Translations under genes and position numbers: made by a program
The notes under the pieces: model-generated
Told to the model about the DNA's origin: nothing
Database searches by the model: none
What the model saw: only the letters and a program-made list of their open reading frames with translations
Assembly (NCBI GenBank): GCA_046347195.1
Contig: JAXMGQ010000017.1
Coordinates: 27,023-91,022 of the forward strand
Reading direction: 5' to 3'
Length of the DNA stretch: 64,000 bases
Origin: TMP-86 sp046347195
Lineage (GTDB): Bacteria > Pseudomonadota > Gammaproteobacteria > Steroidobacterales > Steroidobacteraceae
Part shown: piece by piece, positions 1 to 9,256 of the stretch
Layout: the number at the start of each line of letters is the position of its first letter
Numbering within the stretch: the stretch's first letter is position 1

Positions 1-512
1 GTCTGCTCGCCCGCTTCGGTGCGCCGCGACTGATCGCGGCAGCGCTGCTCGTCCTCGGCTGGTTCTTCCTGAGCACGGTGACCGTCAACGCCGCCTTCCT
101 CGGGAATCTCAAGTTCACGTTCTGGCAGGTCCTCGGCTTCCTCAACGTCAGCAATCCGATGGATCTGCTCGCCGGCGGGCGCAACGGGCCCAGTTCGGGC
201 ATCTACGGTTTCGCGGCGATTCTCTGCCTCGCCGGTCCGTTCCTCGCCCACTTCTGGAAGGACGCGCGTGCACACCTGGGCGGCGCGCTGCCCTTGCTGT
301 TCATGCTGATCGTCGCTCTGCTGGTACGCAGCAGCATCGCCAACGCCATGAGCAACAACGGCGGTTCGGACCGTGCCTACAAGGAGATGTCGGACGCCCT
401 TTCGATCGGCGCCGGTCTCTACCTCTCGGCGCTCGCGAGCCTCTATCTCGCGGCGACGGGGCTCACGGGTTTTCTCGTCACGCGCGCCAGTGACAAGGTC
501 AGCGCCCCATGA
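1..512 (+). CDS. Membrane protein, 5' end outside window
   Basis: The frame is already open at base 3, so the true start lies upstream of the window. The visible part has about four hydrophobic segments: one at the extreme N-terminal edge, one near GIYGFAAILCLAG, one near LPLLFMLIVALL and one close to the C-terminus, followed by a short polar tail. It looks like the end of an inner-membrane protein. The stop overlaps the start of the next gene (ATGA at 509-512), so the two are probably co-transcribed. I do not recognise a family. The secreted protein and lipoprotein downstream suggest a three-gene envelope unit. Confidence 0.6.
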   Translation, partial: LLARFGAPRLIAAALLVLGWFFLSTVTVNAAFLGNLKFTFWQVLGFLNVSNPMDLLAGGRNGPSSGIYGFAAILCLAGPFLAHFWKDARAHLGGALPLLFMLIVALLVRSSIANAMSNNGGSDRAYKEMSDALSIGAGLYLSALASLYLAATGLTGFLVTRASDKVSAP

Positions 513-1639
513 ACACGGCATCCGGAACGACCGTATACACGCTGCTGGCCACCGCGTTGCTGGCCATCTGCTGCACGCTCCCGGCGCAGACGATCGCCGC
601 GGTCTGCAATGGCGCATCGAACTGCAGCGAAAACGCGGACTTCATCGTCACGGTCGATGATTTCCGTACCAGCACGGCGGGACGCTTCAAGGTGGTCACG
701 GCGACGCTGCGCTTCCAGAACACGCGCAACCGTCCGCTGATCCTCGGCTACGTGAACGGCTCCGGCGTGGTCACCGATGACCAGGGCAACCGCTACATGG
801 CCAACGGCAATGGCGTGCGCGGCATCGGTGTAGTGGGCGGCAACAGCGTCGACACGAAGTTCACGCTTGCACCAGGCGAACGCTCCGATGCTCGCATGGA
901 ATTCCTCTGGGCACCGGGCCGCGCCATCGTCGGCACGCAGTTCGACATGGATCTCACCGTGCGGGAAATCCAGTCCGTGGGCGCCAGCCAGTACCGCCTC
1001 GGCAAGGAGCACGTGCTCCATTTCACGCGCCCCGATGCCGCGGGCGGCCCACCGGCGGCCACGACGCAGACCCCGAGTCCGACGCCGAATGCCGCGGCGG
1101 CACCGCCCATGGCCGATCCCTGCAGCAGGCTCGCGCGCTGCGCCAGCGGCGGTCCGTTCATCGCGCAGATCGTCGCCCTGACGCCGCAAGGCGGCCCGCG
1201 GGATCGCCATCATGTGCTGGCATTGAACCTGCGCTTCCGGAATCACGGCGATGCGCCGATCGTGCTGGCCTACAAGAGCAACAGCAGCAATGCCACCGAC
1301 AACCTCGGCAACGGCTACATCGCCACCCGACCCGGCACGCACGATACGAGCTTCTCGGGCATCGGCACGATGACGAATACGCAGGCGGACGCGTCCTTCG
1401 TGCTGCGCCCCGGCGAAGCACGCGACGCAAGCTTCAAGGTCATCCGCTTCAACTCGCTGGGCAAACCGCTCGGCACATCGTGGGTATACGACGTCGTGAT
1501 CTCCCAGCTCGAGATCCTGCCGAGCCAGCAGGTACGCGTGCAACGCGACTACAGCCTGCATTTCGGCGGGCTCACGGCAGGAAGCGCAACCATCGGCGAC
1601 GCTCTGCAAAGACTCGACCATCTCCTGAACGGGAAATGA
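509..1639 (+). CDS. Secreted protein with two tandem beta-type repeats
   Basis: The 376-residue product starts with a signal peptide of about 31 residues ending near QTIAA. Two homologous units follow, at about 32-175 and 205-365. Each begins with a Cys-containing motif (CNGASNC, then CSRLARC), continues with a strand-rich block (RFQN / RFRN; DDQGNRY / DNLGNGY; LAPGERSDA / LRPGEARDA) and ends in LHF. A Pro/Ala/Thr-rich linker joins them. This is an internal duplication of an extracellular domain resembling bacterial immunoglobulin-like or DUF4352-type folds, with no known catalytic residues. The start overlaps the upstream stop, and a lipoprotein gene follows 3 bases later. Function unknown. 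Confidence 0.65.
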   Translation: MNTASGTTVYTLLATALLAICCTLPAQTIAAVCNGASNCSENADFIVTVDDFRTSTAGRFKVVTATLRFQNTRNRPLILGYVNGSGVVTDDQGNRYMANGNGVRGIGVVGGNSVDTKFTLAPGERSDARMEFLWAPGRAIVGTQFDMDLTVREIQSVGASQYRLGKEHVLHFTRPDAAGGPPAATTQTPSPTPNAAAAPPMADPCSRLARCASGGPFIAQIVALTPQGGPRDRHHVLALNLRFRNHGDAPIVLAYKSNSSNATDNLGNGYIATRPGTHDTSFSGIGTMTNTQADASFVLRPGEARDASFKVIRFNSLGKPLGTSWVYDVVISQLEILPSQQVRVQRDYSLHFGGLTAGSATIGDALQRLDHLLNGK

Positions 1640-1642
1640 CCC

Positions 1643-2605
1643 ATGAAGACCATGCTGATCCTCACCGCCCTCACGCTGCTTGCGGCTTGCGGTTCCAGCC
1701 AACCAGCCGGCAATGCGGCATCCGCCGCGACAACGGCCCGCGCAAGCAGCGGCAACGCGAGTGCGGCGGAAGTGGCCGAAGCCGCACGCGGCAAGGTCCA
1801 CTGCCCGGCGCGGATCGAGACTCCACCGCGTGCCGCCACGGCGCCGATCGACGATATCGTCGGCGTACGCCCGGGCATGAGCTGGGAGGAAGCCGCCAAC
1901 GTCGTGCTGTGCAGCGATGAGCTGATGGTCGTGACCCTGGACACTTCCCGCCGCTTCAACATCAACACCTACGGCCAGACGATCCGCCAGGGCTTCAGTG
2001 CGCGCTTTGCCGAACCACACATACAGAAGGACTCGCGGCAGATCATGAAGGAGATGCAGGACGACATGCTGGCCCGTTCCGGCAACGCCGTGCGCGAGGA
2101 CATGAAGCCGGGTCAGTCCAAGTGGTATGTGAGCACCATGGGAACGCCGGGTCGTGAACGCGTGATCGCCGCGGCACGCGAGGAATGGTTTGCGGAGGGC
2201 AGGAATCCGGCGATGCAGGGGCTCGAACAGGCACTGGTGAAAAAATACGGTGAGCCGACTCGCGTCGATCGCAACGGCGGCCACAGCTATCTCGTCTGGT
2301 CTCATGATCCGGGCGGACAAATGATTGCGGCAAGTTCACCGCTCTACCATCAATGCATCGGCAACTCCGATCCGGATGGCGGCACCAATTTCTCCCCGGA
2401 CTGCGGCATCGTCATCGTCGCGCAGGTCTTTCCCGTGCGCGACAATCCCGGTCTGTCACGATACTTCCAGGTCGGCGTGATCGATCAAGCCGGTGGCTAC
2501 GCAGCGATCACCGGTACCGAGAAACTGCTGGGCCAACTCGACGCGCAACGTCGCGCGCAGGAAGTCGCGGCGGCCACGCAGAACGCCGACACACCCAAAC
2601 TGTAG
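1643..2605 (+). CDS. Lipoprotein of unknown function
   Basis: The product has 320 residues with a clear lipobox (LTLLAAC, Cys about residue 16), followed by a low-complexity Ser/Ala/Gly stretch, so the mature protein should be lipid-anchored in the envelope. The body is soluble and contains several cysteines (CPARIE, VLCSDE, YHQCIG, SPDCGIV). The segment IVGVRPGMSWEEAANV resembles short modules of periplasmic binding proteins, but no family assignment is secure. It starts 3 bases after the two-repeat secreted protein and probably shares its transcript. Confidence 0.6.
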   Translation: MKTMLILTALTLLAACGSSQPAGNAASAATTARASSGNASAAEVAEAARGKVHCPARIETPPRAATAPIDDIVGVRPGMSWEEAANVVLCSDELMVVTLDTSRRFNINTYGQTIRQGFSARFAEPHIQKDSRQIMKEMQDDMLARSGNAVREDMKPGQSKWYVSTMGTPGRERVIAAAREEWFAEGRNPAMQGLEQALVKKYGEPTRVDRNGGHSYLVWSHDPGGQMIAASSPLYHQCIGNSDPDGGTNFSPDCGIVIVAQVFPVRDNPGLSRYFQVGVIDQAGGYAAITGTEKLLGQLDAQRRAQEVAAATQNADTPKL

Positions 2606-3019
2606 TTCAACCCCGCAGGGAGACACCGATCCTGCGCCTGCCGCCAGGTCTCGTTGAGCGCAACGACGCCGGACGCGGATTCTTCCGGCGCGCGAAACCG
2701 AAGTCACACCGAGCTCTGTCCGCGGCTCGTGGTCCGGCCCTTCGTACGCCGGATCCCGGCGACACGATCCGCAGCTCCGGTCCATCGCCTCGGACAGCGG
2801 GCGTGGACGGCCGCAGGTAGAGTATGTCATATCCGGTACCGGAAGGCCGCGGCGCCCCTCCTCCCGCGATATCAGGCTTCAATTCCGCGAACCGCCGGAT
2901 GTCGCATTCGCTGCCCGCACCCAAACACCTCAAAATCAGCTATGCTGTCATCGTTTACATGCGGCAAAAACATGCCAAGAAGTCCTCCCATGCCGACAGC
3001 TCCCTTTCGCCCTGCGCCC
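2606..3019. other. Intergenic region between lipoprotein and catabolic locus
   Basis: I see no convincing gene in these 414 bases; open frames here are short and unlike proteins. The region marks the change from the envelope genes to the catabolic locus and contains an operator-like palindrome at 2946-2959, about 60 bases before the next coding start. Confidence 0.5.
2946..2959. promoter_or_regulatory. LacI-type operator candidate
   Basis: The sequence TGTCATCGTTTACA is one mismatch from the symmetric arm pattern TGTAA-N4-TTACA also found at 10910-10923 and 22733-22746. It lies upstream of the TIM-barrel gene at 3020, consistent with control by the LacI-family regulator at 11687-12695. The site is visible; the binding is inferred. 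Confidence 0.5.
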
Positions 3020-4228
3020 ATGAAATTGAGCATCCTGACCGCCGCGCTCCAGGAGCTCACTCCCCGCGCGCGGCGCGATGCGGACCCCGATCTTGCGATC
3101 GAGGAGTGGCTGAGTTTCGCCTCAGAGATCGGTTGCCCGTATATTCAGTTGTCTGCCGCGCTGCATCCCAGCCGCGCTGACGTACCTCCGGAGGCCCTGC
3201 TCGACCCGGTGGCCAATACCCTGGACCTGCGCGAGGCATTCCACAGCTCGCGCGCCAGGCGAGTATTGGCGGCCATGCAAGCCTCGAACGTGGGGCTGTC
3301 TGATCTTGCCTACTTCGACAACATGCTGGCCGCCGACCCCACCGCCCGCAAGGCCAAATACGAGTTCATGCTGCGGGTGTTCGACGCTGCTGCCCTGCTC
3401 GGCACGAATGCCGTCTGGGCTTCGTGGGTCGAAACCTGAACCTCGAAATGGATGAGAACCTCGTCCAGTTCGAAGCGGAGTTCATCCCGCTGCTGAAGGA
3501 GGCGAAGACGCGGGTCTGACCTACCGGGTCGAGCAGTGTCCCATGCCAGGCTGGAATGCGACCGACAAGTGGCACAACAACATCGCCTATGCCCTGGCCC
3601 CTGGATCGCCTTGCACCGGATCTGCGAGCGCCATGGTGTGGGGGATCAGTTCCGCATCCACTATGACCCCTCCCATGCCATCCTGATGGGCCAGGACACA
3701 CGCTCGTTGTTCCAGTACCTGAAGGATCAGGGCTACGCCTTCTTGATCGACGGTTTCCATGTCAAGGGGCAGGTCATCGATTCACGGGGCATCGCCGCGT
3801 GGGGCTACGGAGGCCAGACGATGCAGCGCGGCGACTGGAAGCACGGCGCCATATCCCCTGATCCAGCCGACTGGCGCAACGCGTGGAAGAAGCAGACCGT
3901 GTTCAGTGAACACGAGCTGCCCGGCACCGCACGCCACGATCCTCTGGCGTACCTGCAGAACCGCAGCGTCGACTGGCTGGACCATCAACTGGCGGCGCGC
4001 GAATTGCTCGACATCGACCCTGCAAGCACCTATCTCGTGGTCGAGCATGAATATCCGCCTGCCCGGATCCAGGACAGGGAGAAGCTGGCGCCCATCCTGC
4101 AGGGGTCGCTTGCCTTCGTGCGAGCCATCGATGAGGCGGCCGCCGCCCTGTACTCGCTGCAGCACGAGGTGCTGGCATCGCAGGGCATTCCGGTTCAGGG
4201 GGTGGGCCGGGAATCGTTCCGCAGTTGA
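3020..4228 (+). pseudogene. Sugar phosphate isomerase/epimerase-like TIM barrel, frameshifted
   Basis: Three frames must be joined to read one protein of about 400 residues: MKLSILTAAL... to about 3415, then ...GRNLNLEMDENL... to about 3515, then ...YRVEQCPMPGWNATD... to the stop at 4228. Each join needs a one-base change. The combined protein resembles xylose-isomerase-like TIM barrels, with acid and His residues typical of a metal site (IHYDPSHA, GFHVKG, VVEHEY). It has no export signal. An operator-like palindrome sits 60 bases upstream, so it probably belongs to the LacI-controlled locus. The breaks may be sequencing errors, because similar ones occur in essential genes of this window. 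The substrate cannot be told from the sequence. Confidence 0.6.
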
Positions 4229-4260
4229 CGCTGGGTTGTTGCGGTCAGGTTAGCGCGCCG

Positions 4261-4299
4261 GCTGTGCGCGTCTGCTGCGCGCGCCTGCTACGCGCGTCT
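4261..4299. repeat. Three tandem 13-bp units between convergent genes
   Basis: Three near-identical units follow each other: GCTGTGCGCGTCT, GCTGCGCGCGCCT and GCTACGCGCGTCT. They lie between the convergent stops of the TIM-barrel gene (ends 4228) and the PQQ dehydrogenase (stop at 4299-4301). Alternating GC content lets them fold, so they may act as a transcription end signal, but no T-run follows. Confidence 0.5.
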
Positions 4300-5996
4300 C
4301 ACTCATACAGCGAAAACGCGTAGACCATGTCGCCCGCAGCAACCAGGATGAATTGCCGGCCTTCGATACCGTAGGACTCGGCGGCATTGGACACGCCATG
4401 CAGCCGCGTATGCCACAGCGATTCGCCCGTCTGCGCATCGAAGGCGATGAAGTTCTCGGTGGTGTCCGTCGAAAACAGCAATCCGCCCGCCGTGGTCAGC
4501 ATTCCCGTGCTGAGTGCGCCCAGCATTCCGTCGCCAGGTCCGAAGTGCCGTTGCCACACGGCTTTTCCCGTGCGGTAGTCAATGGCCTGGATGATGCTGC
4601 CCAATGAGACCTGCCCACCGCGGGCGATGCCGCCAAGGCCCATCGCGCCTTGCGGATCCTTCTCGGTGTAATACAACAGTCCATAGCTCTCCAGGTTTCG
4701 CACGTAGAACAAGCCCGTTTGCGGACTGAAGCTCGGCGGCGGCCAGTTCGTCCATCCGTCGATCGATACCAGCGAGCCGGCCACAGAAGCATCCCGGGCG
4801 GGGTCACGCACCGGCTGGCCCTTCTTGTTGATCTCCTTCACCCACTTGCCCCACTGGGCGAACCGGGTCGTCAACAGATGCTCGCCCGTCGTGCGATCGA
4901 GCACGAAGAAGTGACCATTGCGGGTCGCCTGCAACACCAGCTTGCGCGGCTTGCCGGCAAACTCTGCGTCGACCAGCACCGGCGTCTGGGCCGAGTCCCA
5001 GTCGTGCGTATCGTGCGGGGAGGTCTGGTAGTACCACGCGAGCTTCCCGGTTTCGACGTTCACGGCGATCAACGAGCAAGTGAACAGGTTGTCCCCGTCC
5101 CGCCCGCGCGGCACGTATGCGGGTGAAGGATTGCCCGTCCCGACGATGTACAACTTCGTCTCGGGGTCGTAAGAACCGCTCGCCCAGACATTGCCGCCCC
5201 CATGACGAGCGGCGTCGAGACTGGGCCAGGTTTCGAGTCCAGCATCACCCTGCTTCATCGGAACCGTGTGCAGGGTCCATTGCAGGACACCGGTCTCCGG
5301 ATCGAATGATCGCACTGCGCCTGCTGCATCGGAGTCGTTGCCGGCGCCCACCAGCACGTGATTGCCGATCACGATGGGTGCGGCTTCCGCAAAATACTGC
5401 TCGTTGAAGTTCGCGATTTCCTTGTGCCAGCGTTCCGCGCCCGTCCGCGCATCGAGCGATACCAGATAATCGTCGGCTGTCTCCATGAACAACCAGTTCT
5501 TGTGGATTCCCATGCCCTTGTTGGACGTATGGGTGCCGCCCTTCGTCTTCCAGTAGAAATGCCAGGCAACCTTCCCGGTCGCAGCGTCGATCGCCCATGC
5601 ATTGTCAGGGGCCGACACGTACAGCATCCCGTCGACCTGCAGGATCGCCCCGCGGATACTGATCGGCGCTCCCGATGAAAAAAGCCCGCCCGTCACGACC
5701 GCCTTCTCTATCTCCCCGCCCACGATCGTCGGCGGCCTCGGCGGCGCGAACGGTCCGCCGCCACCGGTGTCAGCGCCCCCTTCCAGACGAGCCGCCCAGG
5801 CAAGCGTGAGGTGCTTGACGTTGGAGCGATCGATCTGCGCGAGGCTGCTGAAGCGTTGGCCGGAATAATCGCCCGAGTAGGTCGGCCAACTCTCGCCAAC
5901 ACCAGACTTCGCAGCCTCGGTGGCATACGCAAATTGCGCCGCGCCAACGATCAGGAGGCCGGCCGCCGCGGCTCTGAGGTTCTTGAAGTGCATCAT
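4299..5996 (-). CDS. PQQ-dependent alcohol/sugar dehydrogenase, periplasmic
   Basis: This 565-residue quinoprotein has a signal peptide (MMHFKNLRAAAAGLLIVGAA...ATEA) and the mature start WPTYSGDYSGQRFSSLAQI typical of PQQ alcohol dehydrogenases. The beta-propeller repeats (tryptophan-docking type blocks such as TGKVAWHFYW and TGESLWHTR) run to the C-terminus. Asn and Asp of the usual cofactor site are plausible at GTGNPSPAY and HDTHDWDSA. The canonical Glu motif (GGAEFG in methanol dehydrogenase) is replaced by a GAGNDSDAAG-like stretch, so the metal site may be unusual. Its start overlaps the cytochrome c stop (ATGA, 5993-5996), so electrons probably go to that cytochrome. The substrate is inferred to be a sugar or glycoside hydroxyl from context only. 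Confidence 0.85.
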   Translation of the reverse strand: MMHFKNLRAAAAGLLIVGAAQFAYATEAAKSGVGESWPTYSGDYSGQRFSSLAQIDRSNVKHLTLAWAARLEGGADTGGGGPFAPPRPPTIVGGEIEKAVVTGGLFSSGAPISIRGAILQVDGMLYVSAPDNAWAIDAATGKVAWHFYWKTKGGTHTSNKGMGIHKNWLFMETADDYLVSLDARTGAERWHKEIANFNEQYFAEAAPIVIGNHVLVGAGNDSDAAGAVRSFDPETGVLQWTLHTVPMKQGDAGLETWPSLDAARHGGGNVWASGSYDPETKLYIVGTGNPSPAYVPRGRDGDNLFTCSLIAVNVETGKLAWYYQTSPHDTHDWDSAQTPVLVDAEFAGKPRKLVLQATRNGHFFVLDRTTGEHLLTTRFAQWGKWVKEINKKGQPVRDPARDASVAGSLVSIDGWTNWPPPSFSPQTGLFYVRNLESYGLLYYTEKDPQGAMGLGGIARGGQVSLGSIIQAIDYRTGKAVWQRHFGPGDGMLGALSTGMLTTAGGLLFSTDTTENFIAFDAQTGESLWHTRLHGVSNAAESYGIEGRQFILVAAGDMVYAFSLYE

Positions 5997-6826
5997 TTCT
6001 GCTTCACCAGAAAGGCGTTCAGATCATGGATGTCGCGGTCTTCCCATTCCCGCAGCATATCCATGTGCGCCTGCATCGGATCCTTCACCTCGACGAGCGG
6101 CGCAGCGCCGTTGCGTCGGAAGCTTCGTCTTGCGCCGGCAGCGTCGATCAGCGTGACGTTGAAATCATCGATGGAGAGCAGCGTTCCGCTGATGACCTCA
6201 CCATTGGACCGCGTGACCTTTGCGGCCCTCGCAGGTGCCGTCGGGCTGCGCGCACCGAGCATCGTGACCGCACCTCCCGAGACGATGTGGTCCTGAAGTG
6301 TCTTCGGATCGTACTTCGAGCCGATTCCAGCCAGGTCGCCGCCGGTCTTCAGCGAATGACATTGACCACAGCGTCCCTTGCCGAAGAAGTACTTTTCACC
6401 CGCCTTTGCATTACCGACGATGATGGCTCGCGGATCGACCTCGGCCTGCACCGAACCTGCCGGGATGCTGTGCAGGTAGGCCGCGATGTCCGACACGGCA
6501 TCCGCGCCCAGGTTGAACTTGGGCATTCCTTTGTCGGGCCGCCCCACTTGCACGATGGCGAGCAGGATTTCTCCCTTCTGGTCGTTGAGGACGATGGGTG
6601 ATCGCAACAGGTTCGGACCTCCCTCTCCGCCCCTCGCACCCGAACCATGGCAGAAACCACAGTTCACGCTGAACACCTGCTTACCGCGCTCGACGGCAGC
6701 CGGATCCTGCGCCGGTCGGCTGAAATCGGCCACCGTCCCGTCCGGGGTCTTCGGCGCGGGCTCCGCGCCCGATGCGGCAAGCGCCCACAGCCCTGCGACA
6801 GCTGCTGCAATTGTCCTTCGAATCAT
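5993..6826 (-). CDS. Di-heme cytochrome c, partner of PQQ dehydrogenase
   Basis: With the start at 6826 (MIRRTIAAAV..., preceded by a GGGGGAG ribosome site) the protein has a signal peptide and two heme-c attachment motifs, CGFCH and CGQCH. The likely Met axial ligands lie in the KGMPKF and similar stretches. The C-terminal part, about residues 205-277, is a small beta-type domain (NGEVISGTLLSIDD) seen in cytochromes paired with quinoproteins. It is encoded directly before, and overlaps, the PQQ dehydrogenase, and should carry its electrons to the respiratory chain in the periplasm. The longer frame reading from 6865 has no better start. Confidence 0.85.
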   Translation of the reverse strand: MIRRTIAAAVAGLWALAASGAEPAPKTPDGTVADFSRPAQDPAAVERGKQVFSVNCGFCHGSGARGGEGGPNLLRSPIVLNDQKGEILLAIVQVGRPDKGMPKFNLGADAVSDIAAYLHSIPAGSVQAEVDPRAIIVGNAKAGEKYFFGKGRCGQCHSLKTGGDLAGIGSKYDPKTLQDHIVSGGAVTMLGARSPTAPARAAKVTRSNGEVISGTLLSIDDFNVTLIDAAGARRSFRRNGAAPLVEVKDPMQAHMDMLREWEDRDIHDLNAFLVKQK

Positions 6827-6874
6827 GCCATCTACTCCCCCATGAACGTACGGTGCGTTCCGCACCGATGGGCG

Positions 6875-8011
6875 CTACACCGCCACCCAGCGATTGCCGG
6901 TCCGCGACGACTCGAGCACCGCTTCCACGAAGCGCATGCCGCGCACGCCATCCTGAATGCCCGGAAAGGCACCCGGCTCCGCCGATTCGCCGTTCACGGC
7001 CTGCGCGACACCACGATAGATGTTTCCCATCGCGTCCATGAACCCTTCCGGATGCCCGGGAGGAAGTTTCGTCGCCTGCTGCGCCGCCGGCTGATTGAAG
7101 GCATATCCGGGCTTGATGATCCGCAACGGTTGCCCTTCCTCGAGAAACTCCAGGCGGTTCGGCTCTTCCTGCGCCCACTTGAGTGCACCGCGACGGCCGT
7201 ACACCGCGATCTGCAGGTTGTTCTCCTCGGCAGTGGCGATCTGGCTTGCGCAAAGGACGCCGCGAACGCCGCCCGACAGGCGCAGCAGCGCGCTGCCATC
7301 GACGTCCAGGGTGTTTTCAGGGTGCAGTGTGTCGATGTCCGCCAGCACACGCTCCACCGTCAAGCCGGTCGTGTACTCGAGCAGGTTGAAGGCGTGCACG
7401 CCGATGTCGCCGATGCAGCAGCTCTGCCCACCGAGGCGCGGGTCGAGCCGCCACACCGATGGCCAGCGCGCGGGATCGTGGATCACCGGATTGATCCAGC
7501 CCTGGTAATACTGCGCGTCGACTTTCTGCACCTTCCCGATGGCGCCTTCGGCGATCATCGCGCGCATCTGGCGAACCATCGGATAGCCGGTGTAGGTGTG
7601 GGTGACGGCGAATACCCGACGCTGCGAGCGTACCTCGTCGGCGAGCTGTGCCGCCTCGGCCGCTGTCGTGGTGACGGGCTTTTCGCATATGACGTGGAAT
7701 CCGCTTCGAACCAGCTTCATCGCCATGTCGAAATGCAGATAGTTGGGCGTGGCCACGGTCACCACCCGCATCCGCTGCGCCTCCGGCAGCGCGCTCTCTG
7801 CGGCGATCAGTTCATCCACGCCGGCATACGCCCGCGCCGGATCCAGCTCCCAATGGAGCGCCGCCTGCACGCCCTGCGCATGATCCGCATTGAACACACC
7901 ACCGACCAGTTCGTAGTCATCGCGCATGTACGCAGCGATGCGGTGCACGATGCCGATCAGGGAATCCGGTCCTCCGCCCAGCAAGCCCCACTTGATCTTC
8001 GGATGTTTCAT
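6875..8011 (-). CDS. Gfo/Idh/MocA family NAD(P)-dependent oxidoreductase
   Basis: The 378-residue protein has an N-terminal dinucleotide fold (WGLLGGGPDSLIG, residues 8-20), the family signature EKPV (about 110-113) and the catalytic-region motif GDIGVHAFN. No signal peptide is present, so it is cytoplasmic. Known members of this family oxidise sugar hydroxyls, and DgpA does so at C3 of the C-glucoside puerarin before C-C cleavage. In an operon with a C-glycoside deglycosidase-like pair, the same 3-dehydrogenase role is likely here but remains inference. The start overlaps the transporter stop by 4 bases. Confidence 0.8.
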   Translation of the reverse strand: MKHPKIKWGLLGGGPDSLIGIVHRIAAYMRDDYELVGGVFNADHAQGVQAALHWELDPARAYAGVDELIAAESALPEAQRMRVVTVATPNYLHFDMAMKLVRSGFHVICEKPVTTTAAEAAQLADEVRSQRRVFAVTHTYTGYPMVRQMRAMIAEGAIGKVQKVDAQYYQGWINPVIHDPARWPSVWRLDPRLGGQSCCIGDIGVHAFNLLEYTTGLTVERVLADIDTLHPENTLDVDGSALLRLSGGVRGVLCASQIATAEENNLQIAVYGRRGALKWAQEEPNRLEFLEEGQPLRIIKPGYAFNQPAAQQATKLPPGHPEGFMDAMGNIYRGVAQAVNGESAEPGAFPGIQDGVRGMRFVEAVLESSRTGNRWVAV

Positions 8012-9228
8012 GATTTCCGGTACTGCACGGACTCGTTCCTGAACGACAAGGAGAAGATCACGAACACGACCGCCGCGAACGCGGCGGCGTACAGCCAGAT
8101 CGGCTTCCAGTCATGCGTGCCGGCGGTTGCGTGCAGGTCGGTGGCCCAGCCCGCCGCCCGAAATCCGATCAACATGCCCACGCCGTAGGTGGCCAGTGTG
8201 ATCATGCCCTGCGCGGCGCTCTTGATGTTCTTGCCCGCCTTGGAGTCGATGTAGATCTGCCCGGAGACGAAGAAGAAGTCATAGCAGACACCATGCAGCG
8301 CAATGCCGATCAGCAGCAGGGCGACACCGGAGCCTGCGTCGCCGAAGGCAAACAATACGTAGCGCAGGGCCCACGCCAGTATACCCACGAGCAGGGTGAT
8401 CTTCATGCCGAAGCGACCCAGGAAAATCGGCAGCAGCAGCATGAACAGCACTTCGGACATCTGCCCGATGGTCTGCTTGCCCGTCGCATTGGCCACGTGC
8501 AGTTCGGTCAGGAACAGGTTGGTGTTCTGATAGTAGAACGCCAATGGAATGCAGATCAGCACGCTGGAGACGAAGAAGACCAGGAAATTACGGTCCGCCA
8601 GCAGGCGCAGCGCATCCAATCCGATGATGTCACGCAGGCCGCGGCTCTCGGCTTGCCCGGCAGGCGGCGTGGCTGGCAGGGCCAGGCTGAACACTCCCGG
8701 CAGGAGCGAAGCACCTGCACACATCAGGAACGTGTTCCCGAGTCTGCCGGCGGCGATGGCATCGGGGGCATCCCATGAAAACCCGTAGCTGATGGCCAGT
8801 CCCGCCACGATCCAGCCCACCGTTCCCCACACGCGCAGGCGGGAAAACTCCTGCGAAGGGTCCTGCAACTGCCGGAACGACACCGAGTTGACCAGCGCCA
8901 GGGTAGGCATGTACAGCATCATGTACGCAAGGAGATAGGGAAAGAAGCCATCGAAACTTGCCGACCGGGCCGCCAGGTACAGCAACACCGACCCGGCCAG
9001 GTGCAGGACAGCGAGCACGCGTTCCGCATTGAAGTACCGGTCGGCGATCAGTCCGATGATGAACGGCGCAAGAATGGCGCCCCAGGACTGGGTGGAATAC
9101 GCGGCACCGATCTGCGCGCCGCTGGCGTGCAGGGTATTGGACAAATAGCTGCCCATGGTGACGAACCAGCCGCCCCAGATGAAGAACTGCAGGAACATCA
9201 TCACGCTGAGCTGGACCTTGATCTTCAT
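8008..9228 (-). CDS. MFS transporter, nucleoside:H+ symporter-like family
   Basis: The protein has about twelve hydrophobic helices and begins MKIKVQLSVMMFLQFFIWGGWF, a hallmark of NupG/XapB-like MFS proteins often encoded beside sugar isomerases. I chose the ATG at 9228. A GTG at 9270 would add 14 residues overlapping the upstream gene and is less likely. The protein should sit in the inner membrane and move a sugar, glycoside or nucleoside with protons. Its place between the dehydrogenase and the deglycosidase-like genes suggests import of the glycoside or its keto form. Confidence 0.8.
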   Translation of the reverse strand: MKIKVQLSVMMFLQFFIWGGWFVTMGSYLSNTLHASGAQIGAAYSTQSWGAILAPFIIGLIADRYFNAERVLAVLHLAGSVLLYLAARSASFDGFFPYLLAYMMLYMPTLALVNSVSFRQLQDPSQEFSRLRVWGTVGWIVAGLAISYGFSWDAPDAIAAGRLGNTFLMCAGASLLPGVFSLALPATPPAGQAESRGLRDIIGLDALRLLADRNFLVFFVSSVLICIPLAFYYQNTNLFLTELHVANATGKQTIGQMSEVLFMLLLPIFLGRFGMKITLLVGILAWALRYVLFAFGDAGSGVALLLIGIALHGVCYDFFFVSGQIYIDSKAGKNIKSAAQGMITLATYGVGMLIGFRAAGWATDLHATAGTHDWKPIWLYAAAFAAVVFVIFSLSFRNESVQYRKS

Positions 9229-9256
9229 ACGCGGCGTCCCGTCCTCATCCGATCGA

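Noticed and set aside
443..2320. Minus-strand frame of 625 codons opposite the secreted protein and lipoprotein genes
   Set aside because: A high-G+C antisense frame without motifs; the opposite strand carries signal peptide, lipobox and overlapping gene starts.
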